This document shows positions 44,483-54,740 of a stretch of DNA of 64,000 nucleotides, in pieces. The translations under genes were made by a program, and so were the position numbers. The stretch spans positions 527,210 through 591,209 of the forward strand of contig JAPLYN010000005.1 of the NCBI GenBank assembly GCA_026395515.1, given 5' to 3'. Numbering within the stretch: the stretch's first letter is position 1; each line of letters starts with the position of its first letter. The DNA comes from Candidatus Peregrinibacteria bacterium (lineage in GTDB: Bacteria; Patescibacteriota; Gracilibacteria; UBA1369; LOWO2-01-FULL-3). The notes under the pieces were generated by a model. The model was not told the DNA's origin, searched no databases, and saw only the letters and a list, made by a program, of their open reading frames with translations.

Positions 44483-47400
44483 TTATTTTTTTGGCATCAT
44501 TTTTATGAAGTTCAATTTTTCAGTTTCCCAGTTTTCCAAAATCTTTTCGACTACCTCACTTCCAGTCTCGCTATAATAATCCGTCATTCTAGCTTTCATA
44601 GCATCAAAATCGGTCTCATTCATATCCTCTGTCTCAATATAAGCCTTAGAAATTTTATCTCTTCTTGTTCCTGCCGGATCATATACAAATAATTTTCCAC
44701 CGGTCATTCTTGAACCAAGCTCACCAACCCAATCACCAAGCATAAATCCTTCACCCGCAGTCATGTATTCAAAAGGATAATCATTCGCACCTTCAGCCAC
44801 AATTGTCGCTCCACTATTTCTCACACCAAGACGTGCACCAGCTCTACCCGGACAATACAAAGTACCACCGGTGGCACACATACAAGCCTGATTTCCAATC
44901 AAGACATGACCAGATTTTTTCTTCAAATCCGGATGAGCTCTTACGATAATTTTTCCATTTCCAGACATATAAGCACCTACTGAATCATTGAGGAATCCTT
45001 CATGTTTCAAAACCATACCATTACCAGCATATGCACCATAATTATGTCCTCCTTCTCCCACAGTATTCAAAGTAACCTCTTGTCCTGGCTTCAACTTTCC
45101 AAATCGTTCTAATCTTTCATAAATCTGCCCAGAAAGACCGGTACCAATTTCTCTGTCAGTACTCTTAATTTGCAAAGAAATATTCAATTCATTCACCTCT
45201 CCATTCAAAAATCTTTCCGCCTCAGCCAAAATTTTATCGCCAGCTTTATTTCTATAAACATTAGCCAAAGATTCATGAGTCGCACCAGACATTTCTTGAG
45301 CACTCATCCATTCCGGCTCATTACAAGAAGCCAAAAGTACTGACCCCAAATCCAAACTATCCATCACCGGATTTCCAGTTTCCACTTGAGTAAGTCTCTC
45401 CACATCGCCCACCATTTTTTCAAATTGCTCAGCAGTAATTCCCGCCTTCGCAAGACCTCTTTGAATATCACGCGCCAAAGCCTCTAATCCATTTTTTACA
45501 CCCTTAGCACCAGCTTCTATTTGGAATTCATCCTGAAAATTTAAATCTTGAGCCCCAACCTTTTCTTTTCCAACAAACCTCTTTCTCTGCAACTCCACAT
45601 CCTGAGTAGTAATTCCAGTCGGACATTTATTTGTATGACAACTAGAACAGGCAATACACTGCACATAAATCATCAACAAAGTTCCGAGTCCAATTTCATC
45701 AGCTCCAGTAAGACGCATTTTAATAAAATCTTCCGCCGTCATCATCTTTCCATCAGCTACAAGTTTCATTCTTTTGCGTAAACCAGCCTTCACCAAATAC
45801 TGATGAGATTCAGCCAACCCAATTTCCACCGGATAACCACAATGATTAATAGACTGTTCGCCGGCAGCACCAGTTCCTCCATCAAATCCACTAATTTCAA
45901 ACACATCCGCACCAGCTTTAGCCGCACCTACCGCAATAGTTCCAAGTCCTGGCATTGAAGCTACCTTGATAGAAATTTTTGCACGTGGATTAAGAGCACG
46001 AAGACCCATAATACGTCCTTTCAAATCTTCAATGCTGTAAATATCATGATTTGGTGGCGGAGAAATTAATCTCGTGCCTTGCTTTACATGACGAATTTCT
46101 GAAATAAATGCCGTCACCTTAGCACCAGGTAAATCTCCACCTTCACCAGGCTTCGCACCTTGAGCAACCTTAATACAAATTTCTTGAGCCTCACACAAAA
46201 ATTGTCTATCCACACCCCAACCAGCCGTACCCACCTGACGAGCATAAGAAAGATCTTCCGGTCTACTACCAGTTCTACTACGTGATTTTTCTTCTCCACC
46301 CTCACCACTCGCCGATTTCACTCCAGCTCTATTACATCCACGAACCATTGAAGCATGAGCCACCGCTCCATGAGCACCAAGCGACATATGAGACATTCTC
46401 AAAGTCGACATAATTTGTTCCATGCTCGGAGCATTAGCCAATAATTCCGGCGTCACTTCCTCATGTTTATAATCAACTGACAAACAATCTCTCAAAGTTA
46501 ATTTTTTATCCAAACGTCTCTTCGTCGCAATTTGGAAAGCAATATCGGAAACCGCCACTTCATCCAAAGACTCTCCACCCAAAAGTGCAGAGTAATCCTC
46601 GCTACCCAAATCTCCACCTTCTCTTTCCACTCGCTCAATAAGTTTCTTTAATCTTCCAGCATCGGGAATCGCCGCCAAATTAAAAAATTCTCTAGTCAAT
46701 AAATCATAAGCACCCTCAGCCTTATCAGCTTTTTCACTCGTGTCCTTCATCCATTTCTCCGCATCGGTTAATCTTCTCAATTGTGCTTCAACCAATGCCT
46801 CAAAAATTAATTTTGTTCCCATTCCTCCCACTTGAGAAACAGTTTTTCCACCTCCAAGACTTGTAACTTCCGGCGCCAATCCCACAGCTCCAAACCAATA
46901 TCCGGTTCTCGCTCCAAGCACCGTAGTAATTCCAGGCTTAGACATCATCTTTACTAATTCAGCATTCAATTCTTTATACAAATTTCCCATCGCTTGATCA
47001 GGATCATCGGCCATTTGCGCGACTTGCTCAAGCATCCAAGGCACTACCGCAGACGCTCCATTTGCAATCAACAAACCAATATCATGACCACTACGAATAG
47101 TTCCTGAATCCACGACCAAAGAAACATTTCTCTCCAAACCATTATTCATCAACTCAGTATTTATCGCCTGCACTAACAAGATCGGCGGGATACCCATACT
47201 CGCCATTTCACCCTCAAAAGCTTTTCTGTCAGACAAAACAATTATTGAAGGACCGTCGCCATTATTAGCTCGAGCATATTGCAAAACTTGCTGCTTCACT
47301 TCCTCCATCTTCACCAAAAAATCTTTATAACCACCATGGAAATTTATATGAATTCTTTTCGTTTTAGGTGCATCCACTCCATCTTCAGCAGCATCGTTGG

Positions 47401-49183
47401 ATTTTTCTTTCATCTCCGTCAAATCCTTCGAAGAAACTATTGGAGAATTCATGTGCCACTGAGGATAAATCGGCTCATAGGATTTATCGCTCACAGTAAC
47501 ATTCGGAGATTTTCCTAAATACACATCGGTCTCCACAGCATCTCCCTCACCCTGAGGATCAAAAGGAGGATTAGTGATAATCGCCGCACGCGCCAAAAAC
47601 AAATCATTAATATTCGCTAAATTTGGATCAAGAATTCCCAAAGGACCATGCACACCCATAGAGGAAATAATTCCCTTACCCTGATTTATTCTCTCAATCA
47701 CACTCTTCAAAAGAGATTCCGTCCAGCCAAATCCTGCCAGCTTAGAATACAAAGGTCCGTTTTCCTTAATATCTTTTAAATTAATTTTCACCTCACTCAC
47801 GGGTTTCTTTTTTTCATGCACACTACTTGGTACAAAAATTTTCTTTTCAACAAGCTCCTTCCAATTCAATCCGGTATCTCTCATCACACGTTCATATAAA
47901 GCCTTTCCCTCCAAAACTTCACCAGTATCCAATCTCACCGCAATTGTTTCTCCACCTTTCAAATTTCCAGTTCTAACAATTTTTTCATATTCAAAAGGAA
48001 CAGCTCCCACTTCACTTGATAATACAAATCTAGTTCCACCAGCAGGACCATCCTTTTCTACCTCCATCCATCTTGCCGGACGAAGTCCCAATCTATCCAA
48101 ATGTGCCGCAAAATGAGTATTGTCCAAAGCCAAAACTGCCGCAGGCCCTTCCCACATTCCAAAAGTTTCCATCGCGCGCTGACTAGCCTGAATAAATTGT
48201 CTCATTCTGGGATCATCCACCTTCATCAAAGCTGGTGGAATCAAACGAATCAAAGCTTCCGGCAAAGGTACTCCATTCACCAACATCAATTCCAAAGCAT
48301 CATTCATATGAGCAGAATCACTTCCGCCTTTCACAAGCACGCTATCAATAAAACCCCAAGCCTTAGCCATATTCATCAAAGCCTTACGAGTCGCTGCCAC
48401 TGAATTAATTTCTCCATTATGAGCAAGAGAACCAAAAGGCTGCTCCTGATCCGTCACCACATTTGTAGAATATCTCACATGGGAAATCGCTGCTCGCGCT
48501 TCAAGTTGAGCCAAAATTGGGAAAAATTTCCCAAGCTCAGTACCAGTCAAAACTCCTTTGAATGCAACCCTATCCATTGCCATCGAAGCCAACTTCACAC
48601 CATTCACCTGACTATTAATTCTTCTCGCAACTCTATAGGCCTTAGCAGCATCTACCTGAGTAGATTCAACTCCAGGAACTTGATAAGTTAATTTATGATA
48701 TTTAGGAATTCTCGCTAAACGTCTATCATCGATTCCATCTTCATTTGTTTCAACTCTTTCCCAATCCAAAACCTCCAAACCTCTGCGATGCAAAGCTTCG
48801 TTAATTGCATCTCTACGCGCGCCCACATCCAGCTCAGTCAAAGATCTATCAAAATGAACTAAACTTACTTGTACATCCCTAGGATCGTGAACTCTGCGCT
48901 TCTGTCTATCCGTCATCATATCCATCCACTGTCCTTTATCTTTCGTATCAAAAAGCACACCGGCACCATCAGCACCAACTATTTTTCCTTCATCATCTTC
49001 AGTAATACCACTACGAAACTCCATTCTCTGCCCCGCATCCATCACCATTCGTATAACATTATTATCAGCCCTACCATCCAAATTAACCACCGCAGACAAA
49101 CCACAAGCACCGTGATCATCCGCTACATGATCATCATCATAAGCGGTCTGTTCTTTGAAAATTAAGAATTTTTCTTTAAACAT
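44483..49183 (-). CDS. gltB: Glutamate synthase large (alpha) subunit
   Basis: 1566 aa. A 26-residue leader precedes the N-terminal nucleophile Cys27 (DDHGACGLSAVVNLDG) of the class-II glutamine amidotransferase domain. Then come the central domain, the FMN-binding synthase barrel (GGEEKSRSRTGSRPED, ISIKVASMPGLGTIAVGAAKAGAD, SGFDGGTGAAGEQSINHCG), the 3Fe-4S motif CIACSSCHTNKCPTGITTQD and the GxGxG beta-helix (GEGGHNYGAYAGNG). It makes two glutamates from glutamine and 2-oxoglutarate. Unusually no small subunit (gltD) is adjacent, so the reductant may be ferredoxin or a distant NADPH subunit. By far the largest gene here. Confidence 0.96.
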   Translation of the reverse strand: MFKEKFLIFKEQTAYDDDHVADDHGACGLSAVVNLDGRADNNVIRMVMDAGQRMEFRSGITEDDEGKIVGADGAGVLFDTKDKGQWMDMMTDRQKRRVHDPRDVQVSLVHFDRSLTELDVGARRDAINEALHRRGLEVLDWERVETNEDGIDDRRLARIPKYHKLTYQVPGVESTQVDAAKAYRVARRINSQVNGVKLASMAMDRVAFKGVLTGTELGKFFPILAQLEARAAISHVRYSTNVVTDQEQPFGSLAHNGEINSVAATRKALMNMAKAWGFIDSVLVKGGSDSAHMNDALELMLVNGVPLPEALIRLIPPALMKVDDPRMRQFIQASQRAMETFGMWEGPAAVLALDNTHFAAHLDRLGLRPARWMEVEKDGPAGGTRFVLSSEVGAVPFEYEKIVRTGNLKGGETIAVRLDTGEVLEGKALYERVMRDTGLNWKELVEKKIFVPSSVHEKKKPVSEVKINLKDIKENGPLYSKLAGFGWTESLLKSVIERINQGKGIISSMGVHGPLGILDPNLANINDLFLARAAIITNPPFDPQGEGDAVETDVYLGKSPNVTVSDKSYEPIYPQWHMNSPIVSSKDLTEMKEKSNDAAEDGVDAPKTKRIHINFHGGYKDFLVKMEEVKQQVLQYARANNGDGPSIIVLSDRKAFEGEMASMGIPPILLVQAINTELMNNGLERNVSLVVDSGTIRSGHDIGLLIANGASAVVPWMLEQVAQMADDPDQAMGNLYKELNAELVKMMSKPGITTVLGARTGYWFGAVGLAPEVTSLGGGKTVSQVGGMGTKLIFEALVEAQLRRLTDAEKWMKDTSEKADKAEGAYDLLTREFFNLAAIPDAGRLKKLIERVEREGGDLGSEDYSALLGGESLDEVAVSDIAFQIATKRRLDKKLTLRDCLSVDYKHEEVTPELLANAPSMEQIMSTLRMSHMSLGAHGAVAHASMVRGCNRAGVKSASGEGGEEKSRSRTGSRPEDLSYARQVGTAGWGVDRQFLCEAQEICIKVAQGAKPGEGGDLPGAKVTAFISEIRHVKQGTRLISPPPNHDIYSIEDLKGRIMGLRALNPRAKISIKVASMPGLGTIAVGAAKAGADVFEISGFDGGTGAAGEQSINHCGYPVEIGLAESHQYLVKAGLRKRMKLVADGKMMTAEDFIKMRLTGADEIGLGTLLMIYVQCIACSSCHTNKCPTGITTQDVELQRKRFVGKEKVGAQDLNFQDEFQIEAGAKGVKNGLEALARDIQRGLAKAGITAEQFEKMVGDVERLTQVETGNPVMDSLDLGSVLLASCNEPEWMSAQEMSGATHESLANVYRNKAGDKILAEAERFLNGEVNELNISLQIKSTDREIGTGLSGQIYERLERFGKLKPGQEVTLNTVGEGGHNYGAYAGNGMVLKHEGFLNDSVGAYMSGNGKIIVRAHPDLKKKSGHVLIGNQACMCATGGTLYCPGRAGARLGVRNSGATIVAEGANDYPFEYMTAGEGFMLGDWVGELGSRMTGGKLFVYDPAGTRRDKISKAYIETEDMNETDFDAMKARMTDYYSETGSEVVEKILENWETEKLNFIKMMPKK

Positions 49184-49360
49184 GACTGAATTTATCTTAA
49201 ATCTAATTAAGGAGACAAAGGTAACAGAAATAAACTTCCCAGCACAACGACAAAACCTGAAAACATGTTTACGAAAGTAAAAAAATCATGGCTAATTAAT
49301 CTTATATTTTTTCAAGCAATTTGTTAGAATAGCCAATAGAAAATAACCTCCTCCTTCCTC

Positions 49361-50071
49361 ATGGCTAAAAAAATCATTAAAAAAGCATCCACCAAAACTC
49401 CTATTGCTGCTGCCGTAAGTCCTGCAGTAAAGCGCCAACATCGCACTTATGCTAAAGAATTAAAACGTCGAGATTTTCGCATTACAATTTTTGGTTCTGC
49501 TCGTATTAAACCAAATGATAAAATCTATAAACAAGTTTACGATCTCGCCGAAACAATTGGTAAACGTGGTTTTGACGTAATCACTGGAGGTGGTCCAGGC
49601 CTTATGGAAGCCGCAAATGCAGGACACGACTCTGGTGACAAAAAAGACCGTTCTACTAATATTGGACTTGGTATCAGACTTCCTCACGAACAATATGACA
49701 ATCCACATCTTGAAATAAAAAAACATTTCAATAAATTTTCTGCTCGTTTAGACAATTTCATGGCACTATCAAGTGTTGTAGTAGTTATGCCTGGAGGTGT
49801 TGGAAGTTGTTTAGAATTTTTTTACACTTGGCAATTAATCCAAGTCGGCCACATTCACCCAATTCCTATTATCATGGTTGGAAAAATGTGGAAACAACTA
49901 GTGAAATGGATTAAGAAATTTCCTCTTAAAGAAGGCCTAATCGACAAGAAAGAAATGGAATGCATTCACTATGCAAAAAATAATAAAGAGGCAATGAAAA
50001 TAATTATGAAAGAACATATCCTTTTCAAAGACGGCAAAGAATTTAGTAACGCAAACTACTTAAAAAGATAA
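49361..50071 (+). CDS. LOG-family protein (putative nucleotide N-glycosidase)
   Basis: 236 aa. It has the LOG signature: ITGGGPGLMEAANAGHDSG and the catalytic VVVMPGGVGSCLEFFYTWQL (PGGxGxxxE). Members cleave cytokinin or purine/pyrimidine nucleoside 5'-monophosphates to base plus ribose-5-P. A basic extension precedes the domain (residues 1-35). It begins a run with gnd (12-bp gap), zwf and pgl. Release of ribose-5-P would suit that context (inference). A TAGAAT -10 lies at 49325-49330. Confidence 0.9.
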   Translation: MAKKIIKKASTKTPIAAAVSPAVKRQHRTYAKELKRRDFRITIFGSARIKPNDKIYKQVYDLAETIGKRGFDVITGGGPGLMEAANAGHDSGDKKDRSTNIGLGIRLPHEQYDNPHLEIKKHFNKFSARLDNFMALSSVVVVMPGGVGSCLEFFYTWQLIQVGHIHPIPIIMVGKMWKQLVKWIKKFPLKEGLIDKKEMECIHYAKNNKEAMKIIMKEHILFKDGKEFSNANYLKR

Positions 50072-50082
50072 CATCGCTAAAT

Positions 50083-51507
50083 ATGTCAGCAAAATCAAAC
50101 ATCGGCTTAGTAGGTCTCGCAACAATGGGCGCCAACCTCGCCCGCAATATTGCGAATAAAGGATTCCATATCAGCGTCTTTAATCGCACCACCGAAAAAA
50201 CCGAAAAGTTCATTCAGGATTTTGGCAAAGAATCTGGCGGAAAATTACACGGCAGCAAAACTCTCAAAGAATTTATTGCCAGCTTAGAAGCTCCTCGCAA
50301 AATAATTTTACTCGTAAAAGCGGGCCAGCCAGTAGACGACATGATTGCTGAATTATCCCCTCTCTTAGACAAAAACGACATCATCATAGATTGCGGAAAT
50401 TCTCATTTCAAAGATACAGAAAGAAGACAAAATGCCCTCGCATCTCAAGGCCTAAACTTTATCGGCTGCGGAATTTCCGGTGGTGAAGAAGGCGCCCTCC
50501 ACGGTCCATCTCTCATGCCAGGCGGAAGCAAAGCGGCTTGGGAAAAGATCCGTCCAATTTTTGAAAAAGTTGCTGCCAAAGATTTTGCTGGAAAACCATG
50601 TGTCATACACATCGGCGATCTCGGCAGCGGACACTTTGTAAAAATGGTCCACAACGGAATTGAATATGCCATTATGCAAATTCTTGCGGAGAGCTACGAC
50701 ATCTTAAAAAACATAGGAAAATTCACAAATCCAGAACTTTCAAAAATATTCGCCGGCTACAATAAAAATTCCAATCTCAAATCTTTTCTCATAGAAATCA
50801 CCACAAAAATTTTCAATAAAAAAGAAGACGGAAAATTCATCATCGACTATATCAAAGACGCCGCGGGCCAAAAAGGTACCGGCAAATGGACCACTGAAAT
50901 TGCTCATGACTTAGGCGTTTATAGCCCTACTATCAATGTCGCAGTCGACGCTCGTATTGTTTCCGGCGACACCAAAGTCCGCGAAATGTCTCAGGGCATG
51001 TTAAAGCAAAATATTACCGCAAAAAAAATCACAATATCCGGCAAAAAAAATCTCATCAAACAAGTAGAAAACGCTCTCGAACTCGCCACCATCCTCTGCT
51101 ACGAACAAGGAATTTCCCTCATCAGCAAGACCAGCAAAGAATTTGATTGGAAACTAAATCTCGCCGAAATCACTCGCATCTGGCAAGGAGGTTGCATCAT
51201 TCGTTCCAGTTATTTGAAAGATCTCACTACTGCCTTAAATCCCGCGAACGAAAAAGCTGCCATGTCTGCATTCCAAAAAATTATGAAAACTCTCAACGGA
51301 GATAAACAAAAATCTTGGCGCAAACTTATGTCTCTAGCCATGGAATCCGGCATTCCTACTCCAGCTTTTTACGCTTGCTTAGGCTATTTTGATTCCTACG
51401 CCAAAGCGCGTCTGCCTCAGAATTTAATCCAGGCCCAACGCGACTTCTTCGGCGCTCATGGCTACGAAAGAACTGACAAAGAAGGTTCATTCCACACTGA
51501 GTGGTAA
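50083..51507 (+). CDS. gnd: 6-phosphogluconate dehydrogenase, decarboxylating
   Basis: 474 aa, the long bacterial form. NADP site GLVGLATMGANLARNIANKGFHISVFNRTTEKT (Asn-Arg-Thr after strand 2 points to NADP), IIIDCGNSHFKDTERR, SGGEEGALHGPSLMPGG, the catalytic Lys in GHFVKMVHNGIEYAIMQ, and GTGKWTTEIAHDLGV. It converts 6-phosphogluconate to ribulose-5-P, CO2 and NADPH. zwf follows after 34 bp. Confidence 0.97.
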   Translation: MSAKSNIGLVGLATMGANLARNIANKGFHISVFNRTTEKTEKFIQDFGKESGGKLHGSKTLKEFIASLEAPRKIILLVKAGQPVDDMIAELSPLLDKNDIIIDCGNSHFKDTERRQNALASQGLNFIGCGISGGEEGALHGPSLMPGGSKAAWEKIRPIFEKVAAKDFAGKPCVIHIGDLGSGHFVKMVHNGIEYAIMQILAESYDILKNIGKFTNPELSKIFAGYNKNSNLKSFLIEITTKIFNKKEDGKFIIDYIKDAAGQKGTGKWTTEIAHDLGVYSPTINVAVDARIVSGDTKVREMSQGMLKQNITAKKITISGKKNLIKQVENALELATILCYEQGISLISKTSKEFDWKLNLAEITRIWQGGCIIRSSYLKDLTTALNPANEKAAMSAFQKIMKTLNGDKQKSWRKLMSLAMESGIPTPAFYACLGYFDSYAKARLPQNLIQAQRDFFGAHGYERTDKEGSFHTEW

Positions 51508-51541
51508 TAGTCTATAATCAAAACGTTTCCTCATCTCACTT

Positions 51542-52972
51542 ATGAATTCATACCGCATAGAAAAACCTTTCTCTCTCGTCATCTTCGGTGCTTCCGGCGA
51601 TCTGGCAAAACTCAAACTTTTCCCAGCTCTTTACAGCATGGTTGAACAAAAAAGACTTCCAAAAGAATATTATATTGTGGGCTACGCTAGGACAAAAACC
51701 GAAAAAGAAGTTTTTCAAAAAGAGTTTTCCGACAGCGTTAGAAATCATTTTAAAAAACATCCAAAAGATCTAAACGAAAAAATTCTCAAAGAACTTACCT
51801 CCCATGTTAGCTACGTTTCAGGACAATATAATAAACTCGATGACTTCAAAAATCTTCGCAAATATTTAAGCAAAATTACTGGCAATAAAGAGATCACTAC
51901 TCTCGCCTATTTTTCAGTTCCTCCTCAAGTTTTTCAAGACATCATCGAAAATCTCGGCGAAACAAAACGTCATGAAAACGAAGACCTACGTTTAATTTTA
52001 GAAAAACCTTTCGGCGAAGACGCTCAATCAGCACGTGAACTTTTCCACTTTGTGGCTCGTTATTTCAAAGAAGAAAATGTTTATCTGCTCGACCACTACC
52101 TCGGAAAAGGCGCAGTACAAAGCCTTCTTCACCTTCGTCATTCCAATCGTCTCATCAACATGATGATGAAAGGGCCGGAAGTTTCAAACATTCAAATTAC
52201 CGCTTTTGAAAAAATTGGTGTAACTACTCGTGCCGGATATTTCGACCAAGTAGGAACTATCAAAGACATGGTGCAATCTCACCTGCTCCAAATTCTCGCG
52301 CTCATCACGATGTCCATTCCAATCACTGAAAACGCTGCGAGTTTACATCGCGAAAAATATAGCATTCTTTCCGCTTTAAAATTTATTGAATCAAAGAAAA
52401 ATATCGTTCTCGGACAATATGAAAGCTACATCGAAGAAAAAGACATTCCTAAAAATTCAAAAACCGAAACTTTCGCAGCCATGAGGCTTTTTATCGACCG
52501 TGAAAGTTGGTATAAAACTCCAATTTATATTCGTACAGGAAAGAAACTTCACGAGAAACACACCTACGTTGTTGTTGAATTAAAAAAGTTTGCCTTTCAA
52601 CCAAAAGATGAAGAACCAAATCGCCTAATTTTCGAATTACAACCTGAGGAAAGAATTAATATTCGTCTTGTAAATAAACAGGGACAGACTTCTCATTATC
52701 AAGAAATTACTACTTCCGATACTTTGAGCTGCACTGGCGACGACTGTCTTCCAGAACATTCTATGCTTCTTCTCGACGTCATTAGAAAACGCCGTCTCCA
52801 CTTCTTGAGCTTTGAAGAAATCATTGCAACTTGGGAAATTACAGATACAATTCTGGCCTTCATTGAAAAATCAAAATTGAAACCTGAGAAATATATAGAT
52901 TTTTCACCAGGACCAGAAGCACAAGATCAACTTACAACAATCGACGACTTTAAATGGTTTGATATCCACTGA
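51542..52972 (+). CDS. zwf: Glucose-6-phosphate 1-dehydrogenase
   Basis: 476 aa. GASGDLAKLKLFPALYSM is the coenzyme motif. The substrate site reads LLDHYLGKGAVQSL, where the usual Glu after DHYLGK is Gly. RLILEKPFGEDAQSA and FDQVGTIKDMVQSHLLQ (general-base His kept, preceding Asn replaced by Ser) complete it. It makes 6-phosphogluconolactone and NADPH. pgl begins 5 bp after the stop. Confidence 0.95.
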   Translation: MNSYRIEKPFSLVIFGASGDLAKLKLFPALYSMVEQKRLPKEYYIVGYARTKTEKEVFQKEFSDSVRNHFKKHPKDLNEKILKELTSHVSYVSGQYNKLDDFKNLRKYLSKITGNKEITTLAYFSVPPQVFQDIIENLGETKRHENEDLRLILEKPFGEDAQSARELFHFVARYFKEENVYLLDHYLGKGAVQSLLHLRHSNRLINMMMKGPEVSNIQITAFEKIGVTTRAGYFDQVGTIKDMVQSHLLQILALITMSIPITENAASLHREKYSILSALKFIESKKNIVLGQYESYIEEKDIPKNSKTETFAAMRLFIDRESWYKTPIYIRTGKKLHEKHTYVVVELKKFAFQPKDEEPNRLIFELQPEERINIRLVNKQGQTSHYQEITTSDTLSCTGDDCLPEHSMLLLDVIRKRRLHFLSFEEIIATWEITDTILAFIEKSKLKPEKYIDFSPGPEAQDQLTTIDDFKWFDIH

Positions 52973-52977
52973 CACAC

Positions 52978-53661
52978 ATGAACATCCAATCCATCACCAG
53001 ACCTCACGACTTCATTAATGTTTCCGCAGATTTTATTTTGAAAATTTGTCGAGGCAATGGAAAGAAAACTCCCGTGAATATCGCTCTCAGCGGCGGCAGC
53101 ACTCCCAAAGAAATTTATCAATCCTTAGCCAAAAAGCTAAGCTTCATGCCGTTTGCCAATCCCCTTCATTTTTACCAAGTTGATGAACGCTACGTCCCAG
53201 CCAGCAACGAAGATTCCAATCAAAAAATGATTACGGAAGCCTTTTCCATTTTAGAATCATCACAGAATCCTTCTACAAAAAATATCCATTTTCATTTTTT
53301 CGACACTACTCTACCAATAGAAAAATCTATTAAAGAATATACCAAAGAATTACCAAAAACTTTCGATCTCGCCATTCTCGGAATTGGACCAGACGGCCAC
53401 ACCGCTTCACTTTTTCCAAATTCAAAAGAGCTTACCAGCAAGGCAAAAGTAGCCCACACCACCACCAAAGATTTTGCCGTAAAAGATCGTCTTACTCTCA
53501 CTTTCCAAACAATTCTAAAAGCAAAAAATCTCCTCGTCCTTTTAAAGAACAAACCAGAAATTATTGCCGAGCTCGAAAAACCTACAAAATCAGCAAAAGA
53601 ATTCCCAGCTCACAAACTCCTCTCACACAAAAAACTCACTCTTCTAAATTTACCTTCTTAA
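52978..53661 (+). CDS. pgl: 6-phosphogluconolactonase (DevB type)
   Basis: 227 aa. The motifs NIALSGGSTPKEIYQSLA, FYQVDERYVPASNEDSNQKM and FDLAILGIGPDGHTASLFPNS are typical of the NagB/DevB fold. It hydrolyses the lactone produced by G6PDH. The last gene of the LOG-gnd-zwf-pgl operon. Its 3' end overlaps the convergent PNP gene by 12 bp. Confidence 0.95.
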   Translation: MNIQSITRPHDFINVSADFILKICRGNGKKTPVNIALSGGSTPKEIYQSLAKKLSFMPFANPLHFYQVDERYVPASNEDSNQKMITEAFSILESSQNPSTKNIHFHFFDTTLPIEKSIKEYTKELPKTFDLAILGIGPDGHTASLFPNSKELTSKAKVAHTTTKDFAVKDRLTLTFQTILKAKNLLVLLKNKPEIIAELEKPTKSAKEFPAHKLLSHKKLTLLNLPS

Positions 53662-54666
53662 TTCAAAAAGAACTTCTCTTACCAATCTTCCAAAATTATC
53701 TCTCATATTTCCAGCTGCATCTTTCACATGATCATGCTTTAATTCTCCAGTCATTAATCCTTTTGGACCAAGCATTGCGGCATAATTTGTTACAGCACTT
53801 AAATAAGCCCTATTTTTGAAAGCTGGAAACTTCTCAGACTGAGACGCATGTTGAGCCACCATATTTTCATAAGTTGAAGACATTCCGGCCGTACCAACCG
53901 CAAAAGGCTGTTGAAATCTTACATCACCCTCAGCTCTACCTTGATACCACATTTCATCAAGCACTGCTCTCAAATCATAAACCTGTTCAGTTGATTCATA
54001 ATTTGGTCCAGGCATACGCACATAAGTTCCCTCTTTAACTCCTATTCCGTTTCTTTCAGCAACATTCATCACCAACTCTCTCATTTTTCTAGGATAATGA
54101 TCTCCCCTATGCGGAAATCTTGGGCCGAATCTTTCATCATTCGATCCAGTCAAAGGATTATCATTACCATAATCCTTTTCACTATGAACCAACATCAAAT
54201 CACCTATTCCTAAACCCTGAGGAGTTAGACTTCCGCTCGCATTTGAACCAATCAAATTTTCTACACCCATAAGCTGGGCTACTCTAAGCCAAAAAGTAGC
54301 TCTACGAGTAGGGACATTTTCATATGGATGTTCTCTCCCTGACTGAGCCAAAACAAGTCTTCCACTTGAATCACCATTCATAGGACCAACCACTAAAGAT
54401 CTTGCGTGACCTTTCACCGATCCCTCAAGCCTATCTATTCCTAAACCATCATAGACTTTATTAAATGGAGTTTTTACCGGACCACTTTCACTATCAGTTT
54501 TCTCTTCATTCATATAATCAATCCCAAAAGTATCCAAACCAGATCCTAAAATCACCATATCTTTCACCTGAGTTGGATCCATTCCGTGCGTTTCTAATTC
54601 AGAAACAAGAAAGTCTCTCGCTCTAGACGCATCATCATATCCAAATCTTTCAGCAGAATTTTCCAT
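53650..54666 (-). CDS. Purine nucleoside phosphorylase-like protein
   Basis: About 338 aa from ATG 54666 (MENSAERFGYDDASRARDF), longer than the usual 270-290. Trimeric PNP motifs can be followed: VILGSGLDTFG, IGSNASGSLTPQGLGIGDLMLVHSEKDY, VKEGTYVRMPGPNYESTEQVYDLR and AVGTAGMSSTYENMVAQHA. Several motif residues deviate (for example GSLTPQ instead of GGLNP), so substrate may differ. It would release ribose-1-P from purine nucleosides. Divergent from epmA and convergent with the pentose-phosphate operon. Confidence 0.82.
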   Translation of the reverse strand: MENSAERFGYDDASRARDFLVSELETHGMDPTQVKDMVILGSGLDTFGIDYMNEEKTDSESGPVKTPFNKVYDGLGIDRLEGSVKGHARSLVVGPMNGDSSGRLVLAQSGREHPYENVPTRRATFWLRVAQLMGVENLIGSNASGSLTPQGLGIGDLMLVHSEKDYGNDNPLTGSNDERFGPRFPHRGDHYPRKMRELVMNVAERNGIGVKEGTYVRMPGPNYESTEQVYDLRAVLDEMWYQGRAEGDVRFQQPFAVGTAGMSSTYENMVAQHASQSEKFPAFKNRAYLSAVTNYAAMLGPKGLMTGELKHDHVKDAAGNMRDNFGRLVREVLFELRR

Positions 54667-54705
54667 AAATTTTAAAATTAAAAATGGAGCGAATGATATT
54701 ACAAG

Positions 54706-54734
54706 TTTGTAATCCACACAAGATCTGCTATAAA
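54706..54734 (+). promoter_or_regulatory. Promoter of the EpmA-like gene
   Basis: TTTGTA, 17-base spacer, TATAAA (extended TGC before it). The predicted start of transcription falls at about 54741, which is an ATG in the correct frame, suggesting a leaderless message. Confidence 0.7.
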
Positions 54735-54740
54735 AGGGCT

